DNA of 64,000 nucleotides from Prolixibacteraceae bacterium (GCA_019459485.1 JAIBEZ010000011.1:87588-151587), one strand, 5' to 3'. Shown: positions 46,084-55,176, counted from the first letter of the stretch. Notes: a model not told the origin generated them from the sequence alone. A program made the numbers and translations.

Positions 46084-46707
46084 TTATTTAATCAGCCCCA
46101 ATCCTTCTTTGGCCGACTTATCACCAGGATTATAAAGATTTACCTTATTAAAAAGCACTTTTGCCTGATTGCTGTTACCCAGAAAATAGGAAGTCCAGCC
46201 AAGCATCAGTAATCCATCGTAGCCGAAAGGGTATAAATCGACTACTTTTTTGAAAAGTGTATTCGCTTTATTGTAATCCTTTCGTCCGTAATAAACCAAC
46301 CCAAGACGGTACAATGCCACAGTGTTGTTTGGGCTGACTGCAAGAATTTCATCGTAGGTTTTAATCACTTCGTTCCATTTTCCAAGAGCAGCAAGGGGCA
46401 ATATCAATCCAAAACGTGCTTCTTCGGAATAGGGTTTGAGCTTTTGCGCCCTACTGTAAAAAATGACAGATTCGTCGAACAGGCCTGCATTGTAGTTGAG
46501 CCAGCCCAGCCGCAGGTTCATTTCGTACGACGATTCATCGTACACTTTTTTCATGGCATCCATAGACGCGCTAAAATCGCTGTTCTTTTCAAAAACGTAA
46601 CTTTTCGAAAATGCCGCTTCCAAAGCCGCCTGATTTGTCTGTGCAAATGCAGCATTTACGGCCAGAAAAAAAATAAAAGTTCCTATACCTTTTCTTAAAA
46701 GTTCCAT
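46084..46707 (-). CDS. exported TPR protein, last gene of the PqqD/ATP-grasp operon
   Basis: A 207-residue protein with signal peptide (~1-22) and four or more tetratricopeptide units (e.g. LRLGWLNYNAGLFDESVIFY, VALYRLGLVYYGRKDYNKAN). Periplasmic or outer-membrane associated. Its start overlaps the barrel gene by 13 bases. It ends with VNLYNPGDKSAKEGLGLIK, typical for Bacteroidetes TPR helpers. It probably works with the barrel protein (inference). Confidence 0.82.
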   Translation of the reverse strand: MELLRKGIGTFIFFLAVNAAFAQTNQAALEAAFSKSYVFEKNSDFSASMDAMKKVYDESSYEMNLRLGWLNYNAGLFDESVIFYSRAQKLKPYSEEARFGLILPLAALGKWNEVIKTYDEILAVSPNNTVALYRLGLVYYGRKDYNKANTLFKKVVDLYPFGYDGLLMLGWTSYFLGNSNQAKVLFNKVNLYNPGDKSAKEGLGLIK

Positions 46708-48023
46708 GATATTCCGCCTGTTATTGTTTGTTTTAAATAATTATATTCCAATGCATTACTTTTGTATCCTCCGGTATAAACCTGGTACTTTTCGGTTACA
46801 TTCTGATTGATATATCTGAAAACAAACTGGTATTTCTTACCAATTGGAAAATAAACACTTCCCATGATCTTTCGGTCCGACTTTCCGGGGAAATTGGAAA
46901 TCACATATCCTGCCGATTCTACAAAGTTTTCCATATCGCCAAAAAGATACTGTGCGCTAACATGAGCCTTCCAAAGTGTCGCACCACCCGAAATTCCCAT
47001 TGCATTCCATCCAAACCCATCAGTCCCTGATTTGAAATAAACTTTCGGCGTAATGTAAAGGTTTGTGTTCGATAGCGGGTAATACGTTAACCACGACGAC
47101 ACCTGGGCAAACTTCGAATCATTTATACTTCCGGCATTGACTTCCATTCCGGGAGAAAAATTACCAAAATCGGACCAAACAGCCGTCGAAAAAACAGCAT
47201 CACTGTAGTTGGTCTTTTTAATGCTGTACGCCTTTGACGAATTGTTCGTTAACCGACCGGCATAAACATCGCCACTCCCGAAAATTAAATTAAGGGAGGG
47301 CGAAATGTTTAGCCTTTTCCCGATTATCCAAACCGGGCTGATATAATAATTGAATTGATTGATTCTGATCGGAGAATTGGTTTGACCGCCCCAATCTACC
47401 ACGGCTTCGCGGTTTGCACCGATATAGGTCAGATTATGGTTCAGGGTGAAATTGGGAGCCACCCGGTGAGTAAGGTCAACCGAATGAAAACTGTAATTTT
47501 TCAGGAAATAGCCTTCGCCATAATCCTCGCCCAAATTAGCTTCAGTACTAAATGCCCGTGTTTTAAGGGTTTCAAAATCCTGATTAAAACTGTAGCCAGT
47601 TTCATAAGCAAATCGCGTCAAGCCAGTTTCTTCAAAGCCGATTTTCTTTTTCACGGCATCCGAAAAAAACGGTGCGTATTTAATTGCTTCCAATTTCCGG
47701 CCACTAAAAACCAGACTGTAATACACATATTCCTGAAGCCATTCGAACGATTTGTCGTTTGCATAAGCTTTTAAAAACCAGGGTACTGCATTCCTGTATT
47801 TTCCCAGATTGTACCAGGCAATTCCGGTGCGGGCCTGAAGGTAAAAAAAATCGATTCCCTGCTTTCTGGCTTCTTCGGAGAATTGTATCAACTCCGGCCA
47901 TTTTTCTTCCAGAAAAAGCTGGTAGGATTGTTTGTCAACTTCAGCATAATTCAATTTTTCCTGTGCCGTTGCCACAGTTAAAAAAAACATGAAAAGACAT
48001 GCTGTTATTATTCGTTTCGACAT
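46695..48023 (-). CDS. outer-membrane beta-barrel protein with N-terminal TPR region
   Basis: A 442-residue exported protein: signal peptide ~1-20, TPR-like helices to ~130 (GIAWYNLGKYRNAVPWFLKA), then an outer-membrane barrel of alternating strands ending ITGGISWNF. The C-terminal Phe is typical of barrels. It resembles YaiO-type outer-membrane proteins in outline. Start overlaps the urea-transporter/M23 gene by 16 bases. Confidence 0.8.
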   Translation of the reverse strand: MSKRIITACLFMFFLTVATAQEKLNYAEVDKQSYQLFLEEKWPELIQFSEEARKQGIDFFYLQARTGIAWYNLGKYRNAVPWFLKAYANDKSFEWLQEYVYYSLVFSGRKLEAIKYAPFFSDAVKKKIGFEETGLTRFAYETGYSFNQDFETLKTRAFSTEANLGEDYGEGYFLKNYSFHSVDLTHRVAPNFTLNHNLTYIGANREAVVDWGGQTNSPIRINQFNYYISPVWIIGKRLNISPSLNLIFGSGDVYAGRLTNNSSKAYSIKKTNYSDAVFSTAVWSDFGNFSPGMEVNAGSINDSKFAQVSSWLTYYPLSNTNLYITPKVYFKSGTDGFGWNAMGISGGATLWKAHVSAQYLFGDMENFVESAGYVISNFPGKSDRKIMGSVYFPIGKKYQFVFRYINQNVTEKYQVYTGGYKSNALEYNYLKQTITGGISWNF

Positions 48024-50263
48024 ATCATCTGAATTTTTAAATCGTTAAAACGGATTTCAATTTCAAAAACTCCGTTTTCTTTTATCGTGATGGTGAAATC
48101 ATATTTCCCGGCTTCACGTCCTGCAATTCTTTTGGTGATTTGCGACACCATTTTTACATCACCCGACGAAAGGATGTCGCCTGCTTTTTTGATTTCGAGC
48201 GAATAATCCACTTTCAGAAATAAATACATTGGCGCGATTAAATCCTGAAGAATCATTAACATTCCGCCAAACATCATATTCACGGGAACATGGTCACGGA
48301 TAGTACTGTTGGGCAAAAAACCCAGTGGCACTTTGAAGAGCGTCAGGAAAAACCAGTAAAGCGGTGTCTCTTTTTTGCCGGTAAAATTGGTGAAATAGTG
48401 CAGGTTGCCATTGTTGTACAGGTAAGCCAGCGAACCGTCTTCCTCACTTTCGAGGTAAGTTGAATTGAAAACATCGGTATTTACTTTCCAGTTAAATTTT
48501 TCTTCTTTCAGAATTGCTCCGGTTTTTACCGATTCAATTTTAAATTCTCCGGAAATTTGCTGTCCCGGTATGAAATGCAGGACTTTGGCCAGCAACTCAT
48601 TTTTTACCGGATTGGCTACCACCTGACCCTTTTGCGGAAAAGAGAACGTTTCGAAAGTATATTTATCACCTTTCAGTAAATAATGCCCAAGCGGATAATC
48701 GAGTGTTGGCGAGGCAATGTAGGGTGTTGGCTGAAACTGAAAATGCAGGTGCGGATAAGGTGACCGACCCGAGTTTCCGCATTTGCCCAGCAACTGTCCT
48801 TGTTTGATGTTGTCGCCTTCTTTTACTTCAACCGAATGGTATTTTAAATGGCTAAGTTTCGAGTAAATTTCTTCAGTGTGTTTCAGAATCACCGTGTTTC
48901 CCCAGTTATTTTTGGTGTCCACATCGCCGATAACATTATCCGGAATCGAATTGACCACTTCCACAACTGTTCCGTCAAACGGAGCGGTAATTGCCTTTCC
49001 GAAGCAGAAATAATCTTCCGGAAAATCACCGCTTCCCTTAAATTGGTTGCCATTTTTGTCGGTGATAATAAAGTCCCAGGCATTTCGCCATGCACCTTTG
49101 TGCGTGTGTTCGCCGTTGTGTCCCTGGCTCACTTCCCATTCGCCAAAAAACGGCAATGAAGCTGCTACCGGATACCTCGCCGGAAAACGTTTCAGGTTGC
49201 CCGATTGCAAATACAGGTTTTTCTCCGGATTCCCCAACTGAACGGGAGTCTCAAGCAAACTGCCTGGCCGTTTTTCCCGAAGTTTTAAGGCATACAGGAA
49301 CATGAGCACCACCATGTTAAACGGCAGCGAATAGGGTGAAATTCGGAATAGCATGAAAAGTTGCTGGGTGCTGATGGTGATTAAAACAACCGATGGCAAA
49401 AGGACGATGATCCACGCGTAGCTTGTTCTCCCCGGAATTAAATAATATCCGCCAAGTGCAACAGCCGTTAGGATATAATTGAAGCCGATGAACGTGTAGC
49501 TCAATGAATTGAATTCGATGCCAACCAGAATATAAAACAGGTACGAAACCGCGTATCCAAGTATTGAAAGCACAAACGTGATGCGCGAATAAATCAGCAA
49601 TCCGATAGAAATGATGATTCCGGCGAGCAGTCCGGTTTGAAAAAAGATGGCTCCAAGTGAATAAAAATAGATCCGGATAAAGGAAGAACTGACCAATGCT
49701 TCAAGCCAGTTGTACAAACCGACCATTGTGTGACCGCCCATTCCAAACAGTTCGTTGTAGGTGTAAATTCCCCGTTCGCTGATGTTTAGCGCGGTAAGCT
49801 GGCCGCCAGATAAACTTACAATCCATATTGTGACTAAAAAAGGGATGCTCAAAAATGGCAATCCGTATTTTCCGAGAACGCCCTGAAAAACAATCGTGAG
49901 AAAAAAACAGGTGGTGGCAGTAATGGCAATGAGCCCATAAAGTTCAATTGATGGCTGAAAAATCAGGCCAACTCCCAATCCAACCAGCAAACTGTTAAAG
50001 CCATAAAGTCCTGATTTCAGGAAATAGGCGTTGTACCCAAGGTAATGAGCCAGTAAATTGGCAATGGCAACGGCAATCAAACCACCGATTCCGGCACCGT
50101 AATCGAAGAAGCTGATGAATACCAAAAAGATAGCCAGCACTTTTGAAGTGGAGAAAAACACCTGCGAATAACTGTTCAGAACAGAAAACAGGATTTCCTT
50201 GCCAATTATATTCTTGGTTTTACTCATACTCTTTATACTATCTTTTATATATCCCATATCCAA
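48008..50263 (-). CDS. urea transporter fused to an M23 (LytM) peptidase domain
   Basis: A 751-residue protein. Residues ~20-340 are a UT-type urea transporter with about ten helices in two repeats (FNSLLVGLGVGLIFQPSIEL; YGLPFLSIPFLVTIWI). Residues ~370-570 carry an M23 metallopeptidase-like domain with HTHKGAWRNAWDF (zinc His and Asp), VILKHTEEIYSKLSHL, GQLLGKCGNSGRSPYPHLHF (HxH). About 180 further C-terminal residues are unknown, with two short hydrophobic stretches. The reported second His motif is intact, so peptidase activity is possible. The domain pair suggests transport of a small amide coupled to cell-wall or peptide cleavage outside the membrane. Confidence 0.85.
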   Translation of the reverse strand: MDMGYIKDSIKSMSKTKNIIGKEILFSVLNSYSQVFFSTSKVLAIFLVFISFFDYGAGIGGLIAVAIANLLAHYLGYNAYFLKSGLYGFNSLLVGLGVGLIFQPSIELYGLIAITATTCFFLTIVFQGVLGKYGLPFLSIPFLVTIWIVSLSGGQLTALNISERGIYTYNELFGMGGHTMVGLYNWLEALVSSSFIRIYFYSLGAIFFQTGLLAGIIISIGLLIYSRITFVLSILGYAVSYLFYILVGIEFNSLSYTFIGFNYILTAVALGGYYLIPGRTSYAWIIVLLPSVVLITISTQQLFMLFRISPYSLPFNMVVLMFLYALKLREKRPGSLLETPVQLGNPEKNLYLQSGNLKRFPARYPVAASLPFFGEWEVSQGHNGEHTHKGAWRNAWDFIITDKNGNQFKGSGDFPEDYFCFGKAITAPFDGTVVEVVNSIPDNVIGDVDTKNNWGNTVILKHTEEIYSKLSHLKYHSVEVKEGDNIKQGQLLGKCGNSGRSPYPHLHFQFQPTPYIASPTLDYPLGHYLLKGDKYTFETFSFPQKGQVVANPVKNELLAKVLHFIPGQQISGEFKIESVKTGAILKEEKFNWKVNTDVFNSTYLESEEDGSLAYLYNNGNLHYFTNFTGKKETPLYWFFLTLFKVPLGFLPNSTIRDHVPVNMMFGGMLMILQDLIAPMYLFLKVDYSLEIKKAGDILSSGDVKMVSQITKRIAGREAGKYDFTITIKENGVFEIEIRFNDLKIQMICRNE

Positions 50264-50286
50264 ATTACATTGATTGCCTTTTCTTT

Positions 50287-50451
50287 AAACCTTATTTTAA
50301 ATGGCAACCTCAGTAGAAATCCATGCTAACGGCCTACAACCTTATTACCTTATTTGGGTTGTTGTATTCAACTTTCATAAATAAGGTAATAAGGTTTGGT
50401 TATATTGGTTATTTCCTTTCTACTGAGGTTTTTTCTTTAAAAATAAGGTTT
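50287..50451. repeat. nested perfect inverted repeats (about 165 bp hairpin element)
   Basis: Three concentric perfect arm pairs. AAACCTTATTTT (50287) pairs with 50440-50451; AACCTCAGTAGAAA (50306) with 50417-50430; AACCTTATTACCTTATTT (50338) with 50379-50396. A 23-base loop with GTTG/CAAC is in the centre. Lies between the decarboxylase and urea-transporter genes of one operon. Could be a MITE-like element or a large RNA structure. Confidence 0.8.
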
Positions 50452-50478
50452 TTAAAAACATTGTATTCGGGTTTTTGA

Positions 50479-51819
50479 TTAATTCCTTTTTGGATTTAAC
50501 TCGCTGTTTTTAAACGTTTCCAAGCTTTCCTTTTTCCTGATAATGTGTGTTTTCCCTTCCATATCAATTAATACCACGTTGGGGCGATAGGTAATAAATT
50601 GCATCGATTGTGTGATGTTGTAGGCTCCAACCCGTTCAATCACCAACTGCTCTCCTGTTTTAACCTGCGGAAATACAATGGCATCGCGGACTACATCGAT
50701 ATTCATACACAATGGCCCGTAAATGGTTGATTCCTCGGCATGTCCCAATTCCCGTGTTGGATAAACACCCAAATTATACCAGAAAGATGTAAACAACAAA
50801 TTAACCCCGGCATCAATGACCATCGAACGCCTTCCATCGTTCAATCGTTTATTTGCTATAACTGTGGTCAGCAAATATCCTGCATCGTCGATTAAAGCGC
50901 GACCTGTTTCAAGGAAAAGTACCGGCAGATTTTCGTGCGGAATTTCCGAAGAAATCAGTGCATTTGAGATGGCTTCGGCGTATTCGTCGAACGATGGACA
51001 AGTTTCGGAACCGGGCATGTATGCGCCTTTCAATGTGTTTTTTGAAGCGAAGCCGCCACCCAGATCGATGTATTTTAGCCAATAATCAAATTTCCGGTGA
51101 ATGGCCATGTAAAGATTGGCCAACTTGGATGCGGCAATGGCATAAGCCGATTGTGCCATGATGTAGGTGCCGATGTGGGTATGCAATCCAATCATTTCAA
51201 GGCTTTCGGCCAGCATAATCCGGTTAATGGCATTCCATGCGTCGCCATTTTCGTAATTAAAACCAAAGCGGTCCCAGATCGGATAGATTCCGGCATCCAG
51301 ATTTACCCGGATAGCTACCCTGGCTTTTTTCTGCAATTTACGTGAAGTTTCAATCAGCAAATAAAGTTCGTCGAAATGGTCGATGTGAATACATGCATTG
51401 TTTTCGATGGCCATGATTAAATCTGCTTCCGATTTGTCGGGCCCGTTAAACAGAATTTGCGAACCGTTCACGCCATTCGAAAGGGCTTTTTCGAATTCGA
51501 AACCTGAAACGACTTCGGCCCATGAACCTTCGTCGTGGTAAATGCTGCAAACGGCATCGAGGTAATTGGTTTTATATGACCAGGCAAACTGAACTTTGGG
51601 ATACCGGGTTTCAAATGCTCTTTTTGCCTCAGCATGAACTTCGCGAATGGTCTTTTCAGAAATCACAAAAAGCGGTGATCCGTATTGTTCCATTAAGGAT
51701 GAAACTTTAATTCCATCGATTTCCGAAATTACTTTTTGCTTCACCGGCAGCCCGAATTTGCTTGGCATTCCGGCATTTATTTTACTGATGGTCGGCTTTT
51801 CATATTTTAATTTGTCCAT
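50479..51819 (-). CDS. type III (alanine racemase-fold) PLP-dependent decarboxylase, LysA-like
   Basis: A 446-residue fold-type III enzyme. The PLP Lys is in FAWSYKTNYL (~79), HTHIGTYIM (~212) contacts the cofactor phosphate, DLGGGFASKNT (~245) is the glycine loop, and LFLETGRALIDDAG (~303) is the Arg region. The C-terminal part has the beta-barrel of diaminopimelate/ornithine decarboxylases, but catalytic CxxxD-type motif appears as PLCMNIDVV. It decarboxylates a diamino acid or related substrate; which one is not readable. Lies 14 bases after an ATP-grasp gene, so it is not a standard lysA context. Confidence 0.88.
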   Translation of the reverse strand: MDKLKYEKPTISKINAGMPSKFGLPVKQKVISEIDGIKVSSLMEQYGSPLFVISEKTIREVHAEAKRAFETRYPKVQFAWSYKTNYLDAVCSIYHDEGSWAEVVSGFEFEKALSNGVNGSQILFNGPDKSEADLIMAIENNACIHIDHFDELYLLIETSRKLQKKARVAIRVNLDAGIYPIWDRFGFNYENGDAWNAINRIMLAESLEMIGLHTHIGTYIMAQSAYAIAASKLANLYMAIHRKFDYWLKYIDLGGGFASKNTLKGAYMPGSETCPSFDEYAEAISNALISSEIPHENLPVLFLETGRALIDDAGYLLTTVIANKRLNDGRRSMVIDAGVNLLFTSFWYNLGVYPTRELGHAEESTIYGPLCMNIDVVRDAIVFPQVKTGEQLVIERVGAYNITQSMQFITYRPNVVLIDMEGKTHIIRKKESLETFKNSELNPKRN

Positions 51820-51833
51820 GATTTGTTTCTGTT

Positions 51834-52880
51834 TTAAATTTCTCCGTTCATTGCAATTGTTTCAAATTTCTCCAGATCAACAATGATGTCATAAGAGTAT
51901 CGTACAAACATTTTCCCAAAAGCGTAGGTTTCCATCGGTGCAACTTCCTGTCCCAATGCAAGTTTTACCAGCGCTTCAGGAATATTTTGCCCGGCACCAA
52001 CAGCCAGATAAACCCATGCCGGAATACGCGGATTGATTTCGATGAGGTAGTATTCTCCTTTTACAGTTTTGATTAATTCGAGCTCCATTCCACCTTTCCA
52101 CATGGTTTTACGGATGAGGCTCCGGGTAATTTCCAACATTTTATCGTCCGAAAGTGTGATTCCGCCCCAGGCTTTTCCTTTGTCGGTAATGTATTGTTTG
52201 CGCATCGGAACGGCAGCAATGGTGTTTCCCTGCCCATCGCCCAGCGCGATTACGTTCACCTCGGTGCCTTTCACAAATTCCTGAATAATAACCGGCAAGC
52301 CCCATTTTGAAGAAATCTTGTTGAATGCCTGTTTTACTTGTTCTTGATTATAAGCCATGTAAGCATCATAAAACTTTCCCTTCACCATCACCGGATATTC
52401 AAATTTCTCTTTGATTTCCGAAATCTGGTTCTGGCTGCCCAGGTTTAAGCTTGCCGGGACTTTTATGCCGTATTTTTCGCCGTACTCCGGAAGTTTGTCC
52501 TTGTCGCGTTCCTGAAATTGTTTCAAGGTTGGTAAAAAAGTATGGATTCCGCTTCGTAACAGCCGGTCTTCATTTTTCATAAACGAAAACAGTTCAGCGT
52601 CAAAATTGGGGATTAATACATCAATTGGTTCGCGCCGGTGGATTTCTTCAACCCGATCGATCAATTCGTCTGAACCTGTTGATGGATAAGGAATCTGGAA
52701 TATTTTGTCGCACAAACCTTCCATATAAATACCAGGTTCGAGTGTTTCGTAAACCAGCCCGATAATCCGGAGATCGAATTCGGGAGATGCTTTTAACGAC
52801 CGGATTACCGGAACGCCTGGCCCAGGATTGTCCGTGTTGTTAAGCCCGGTTACAGCAATTGTAAGTTTTAACTTCGACAT
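51834..52880 (-). CDS. ATP-grasp ligase, carbamoyl-phosphate-synthase-like
   Basis: A 348-residue ATP-grasp enzyme. N-terminal Rossmann-like pre-grasp domain (TIAVTGLNNTDNPGPGVPVI), then ATP-binding strands YPVMVKGKFYDAYMAY (~168) and PVIIQEFVKGTEVNVIALG (~204). The metal loop ELELIKTVKGEYYLIEINPR near 275 has the family ExN. ATP-grasp enzymes join a carboxylate to an amine via acyl phosphate. Neighbours (PqqD-like, decarboxylase) suggest it ligates amino acids or modifies a peptide. Confidence 0.88.
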   Translation of the reverse strand: MSKLKLTIAVTGLNNTDNPGPGVPVIRSLKASPEFDLRIIGLVYETLEPGIYMEGLCDKIFQIPYPSTGSDELIDRVEEIHRREPIDVLIPNFDAELFSFMKNEDRLLRSGIHTFLPTLKQFQERDKDKLPEYGEKYGIKVPASLNLGSQNQISEIKEKFEYPVMVKGKFYDAYMAYNQEQVKQAFNKISSKWGLPVIIQEFVKGTEVNVIALGDGQGNTIAAVPMRKQYITDKGKAWGGITLSDDKMLEITRSLIRKTMWKGGMELELIKTVKGEYYLIEINPRIPAWVYLAVGAGQNIPEALVKLALGQEVAPMETYAFGKMFVRYSYDIIVDLEKFETIAMNGEI

Positions 52881-52890
52881 GGTTGTGTGT

Positions 52891-53154
52891 TTATTTAAAA
52901 TCGAGCGGATCTTCGGTAGTAGTTATCTGATGGTATTTGATCAGGGCGCAAAACTCGTAAAAGTCTTTTTCAAAGGTCAGGTCGTCCAGTTCATATTTTT
53001 CGAGAAATAGGCTTTTGATCGTGTCAAAATCATGGCCCTGGGCAATCAGTTTTGTAAGTTCAAGTCCGGTCGGATTTACATTAAACGAATCGCCTGTTTT
53101 CGAATTAAAAACAAATCCGTTGTCGCTAATTCTTACTTCGTCTGTTATCTTCAT
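52891..53154 (-). CDS. PqqD-like small protein (RiPP recognition element type)
   Basis: An 87-residue winged-helix-like protein. VRISDNGFVFNSKTGDSFNV and NPTGLELTKLI fit the PqqD / RRE pattern, with the C-terminal helix region LDDLTFEKDFYEFCALI. The start is the ATG at 53154; the longer frame extends into the promoter. PqqD proteins bind a leader peptide and deliver it to a modifying enzyme. An ATP-grasp gene follows after 10 bases. No obvious precursor peptide was found in the nearby spacers. Confidence 0.75.
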   Translation of the reverse strand: MKITDEVRISDNGFVFNSKTGDSFNVNPTGLELTKLIAQGHDFDTIKSLFLEKYELDDLTFEKDFYEFCALIKYHQITTTEDPLDFK

Positions 53155-53251
53155 TGAGTTTTGTTTTGTATGAATCAAAAATACAACTATCAAAAATCCA
53201 GATGTTGCAAAATTTGGTAAATGATTTATATAATACGGTACAGCGAAGAAA

Positions 53252-53845
53252 TCAATACAAATTATTGATTGGTTTCTTGTGGGCTGCGGGGTCTTTTTTG
53301 AAGTCGGAAAGTGAAATTCCGGTAATAATTTTGAATTGATTGGAAAGGTGGTGAGGGCTGCTGTAATCCATCATCCAGGCAATTTCGCTCAACGAAATTT
53401 TGTCTTCCATGGCCAGTTCTTTAACGCGCTCAATTTTTTGCAGGATGATGTATTTTTCGAGGGTAATGGGTTCGACTCTGGAGAATAGTTTCGAAAGCGT
53501 CTGGTAGCTTTTACCCATTTTTTCGACAAGGTATTCCGATTTCCGAACGATAGAATCCACATTGTTCATGTAATGGACGAGTTCGATGATTGTTTGCTTG
53601 ATTTGCTCCACCAGTATTTCATCTTTATCGTTTATCAGTCCCATTCCTAATTCCTGCAAAACATCGTTTATTTGATTTTTGCTGATTTTTTCAGAATCGT
53701 AAATAACAGTAGCTTCTCCCAGTTTAACATCGAGTACAGTAACGCCCAGTTTTGTCAGGTCTTCTTTTACCACACGGATGCAACTGGAACACATCATATT
53801 CCTGATAAAGATTCGCTGGCTGGCATCGCTGTTTTGTTGCTCCAT
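53252..53845 (-). CDS. AraC-family regulator with N-terminal heavy-metal-associated domain
   Basis: A 197-residue fusion. Residues 10-75 form an HMA-like ferredoxin fold with the CxxC site at Cys19-Cys22 (RNMMCSSCIRVVKEDL). After a coiled helix the C-terminal AraC helix-turn-helix follows (KISLSEIAWMMDYSSPHHLS, FKIITGISLSDFKKD). Known in Bacteroidetes; possibly metal- or thiol-sensing. It lies upstream of the PqqD operon on the same strand and may regulate it. Confidence 0.87.
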   Translation of the reverse strand: MEQQNSDASQRIFIRNMMCSSCIRVVKEDLTKLGVTVLDVKLGEATVIYDSEKISKNQINDVLQELGMGLINDKDEILVEQIKQTIIELVHYMNNVDSIVRKSEYLVEKMGKSYQTLSKLFSRVEPITLEKYIILQKIERVKELAMEDKISLSEIAWMMDYSSPHHLSNQFKIITGISLSDFKKDPAAHKKPINNLY

Positions 53846-53936
53846 ATTTAATAACTGACAAATGGGATGTTGACTACCTGAATAGCCAACACCCCAATAT
53901 TTGTCTTAAAATTAAGTATTTAATTCCTGAAAGCCA

Positions 53937-54770
53937 TTACAGCTTTATTTCCGTAGTTACATCACCAACAGTTTGTGTTGCCAGATTATCGCAATCACCA
54001 TTTCCATAGTCTATCGTCTGTTTTTCTGCTCCATCAGAAGCAATTTCAATACTACCACTTATAGGGTAAAAATATCCGTTTTTGTAGATCAGTGGAGAGA
54101 TGATGGTTAAGGTGTATTTTTTACCATCGAGGTTAACGCCTGAACCGGTGCCGGTTACCGAATATACATCATCGGCAAACAGGAAAGTAGAACCGCCGCC
54201 AATCAACTCACTCTGTTTTCTACATTCCCAGCTGATGAATGTTCCGTCGGGATAAGTCAAAGAAGCATCGGCTATCGTTTTGGCAAAAGTAAGATTGCCA
54301 TTTTCGTTTAAGCCAGTATTCAGGATGGTTTTAACTCCTGTCATTTTATTGCTGTTAAAATAGTAATCTTCAAATGTTACTGTTTTTAATGAGCCTTCAT
54401 TTTTCCAGAAGTTAGAAAGGCTGACATGGATTTTTCCCTTTTTAGTATTACCGCTGAACAGTGTGCAGGTTCCGTCAAGATAATCAACTGTCCATACCCG
54501 TGGGTAGAACGCACCGTCAGCATTTTTATCAACTGTTAAAGTAAAACACCTTGTCAGACTTGCCGATTTTAAATCAGACTCATCGGTACTTGTCAGCTCA
54601 TCGTCAAAATCTGAAGCGAATGCAGTTACAATGGTTGCATAATTGGCAATGGTTGTTTTTGTTGTTCCCGAATCAGAAACTTCGTCGGACTTATTACACG
54701 AATTCAGACCAACAACAGCTAAAACTGCTGTAATAGCAAAAAGAAATACTTTGAAATTTTTCATCTTCAC
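53937..54770 (-). CDS. lipoprotein of unknown function in the ECF sigma operon
   Basis: A 277-residue lipoprotein with lipobox VGLNSC (lipid-attached Cys25). The mature protein is Thr/Ser/Asp-rich and beta-type (DYLDGTCTLFSGNTKKGKIH, VYSVTGTGSGVNLDGKKY). No family recognised. Its position after the small calcium-motif proteins suggests it belongs to the same envelope-stress regulon. Confidence 0.8.
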   Translation of the reverse strand: MKMKNFKVFLFAITAVLAVVGLNSCNKSDEVSDSGTTKTTIANYATIVTAFASDFDDELTSTDESDLKSASLTRCFTLTVDKNADGAFYPRVWTVDYLDGTCTLFSGNTKKGKIHVSLSNFWKNEGSLKTVTFEDYYFNSNKMTGVKTILNTGLNENGNLTFAKTIADASLTYPDGTFISWECRKQSELIGGGSTFLFADDVYSVTGTGSGVNLDGKKYTLTIISPLIYKNGYFYPISGSIEIASDGAEKQTIDYGNGDCDNLATQTVGDVTTEIKL

Positions 54771-54796
54771 TGTTTTTTAATTGTTTTGATTGAGAA

Positions 54797-55126
54797 CTAC
54801 TTTTTTGTGCGGGCTTCGTAAGTGTCGCAAACGCCATTTTTATTGGCATCTACAAAGTTTTTGCCTTTACCTTGTCCTTGCCCTTTGCCAAGTCCATTGC
54901 CGGTGCAGGTTCCGGTTCCATTTCCTTTCCCTTTTTGTGCGGCTGACTTGCCTGTCCCGAAGTTATCGCAAACACCGTCTTTGTTGCTGTCAACAAAGGC
55001 AACTCCTTTGCCGGTTCCGTTGCAATTTCCATTTCCTCTTCCATTTCCACCACGTGGATTTTGTGCGCTTGCAAAAGTCGTTAATGCCACAATGGCCAAT
55101 CCTGTTAAAAAAATCTGTGCTTTCAT
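54797..55126 (-). CDS. small secreted Gly/Lys/Asn-rich protein with two calcium-loop motifs
   Basis: A 109-residue exported protein from the ATG at 55126 (signal peptide MKAQIFLTGLAIVALTTFA). Two loops FVDSNKDGVCDNFG and FVDANKNGVCDTYEA match D-x-N-x-D/N-G-x-C-D calcium-binding repeats. Between them is low-complexity sequence of Gly, Asn and Lys. Found in Bacteroidetes beside heavy-metal-sensor-like and ECF genes. Biochemical role unknown. Confidence 0.78.
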   Translation of the reverse strand: MKAQIFLTGLAIVALTTFASAQNPRGGNGRGNGNCNGTGKGVAFVDSNKDGVCDNFGTGKSAAQKGKGNGTGTCTGNGLGKGQGQGKGKNFVDANKNGVCDTYEARTKK

Positions 55127-55176
55127 CGTTTTTGTTTTTAATTGTTTAATAATTTGTATTTCTGTATGCCACAATT

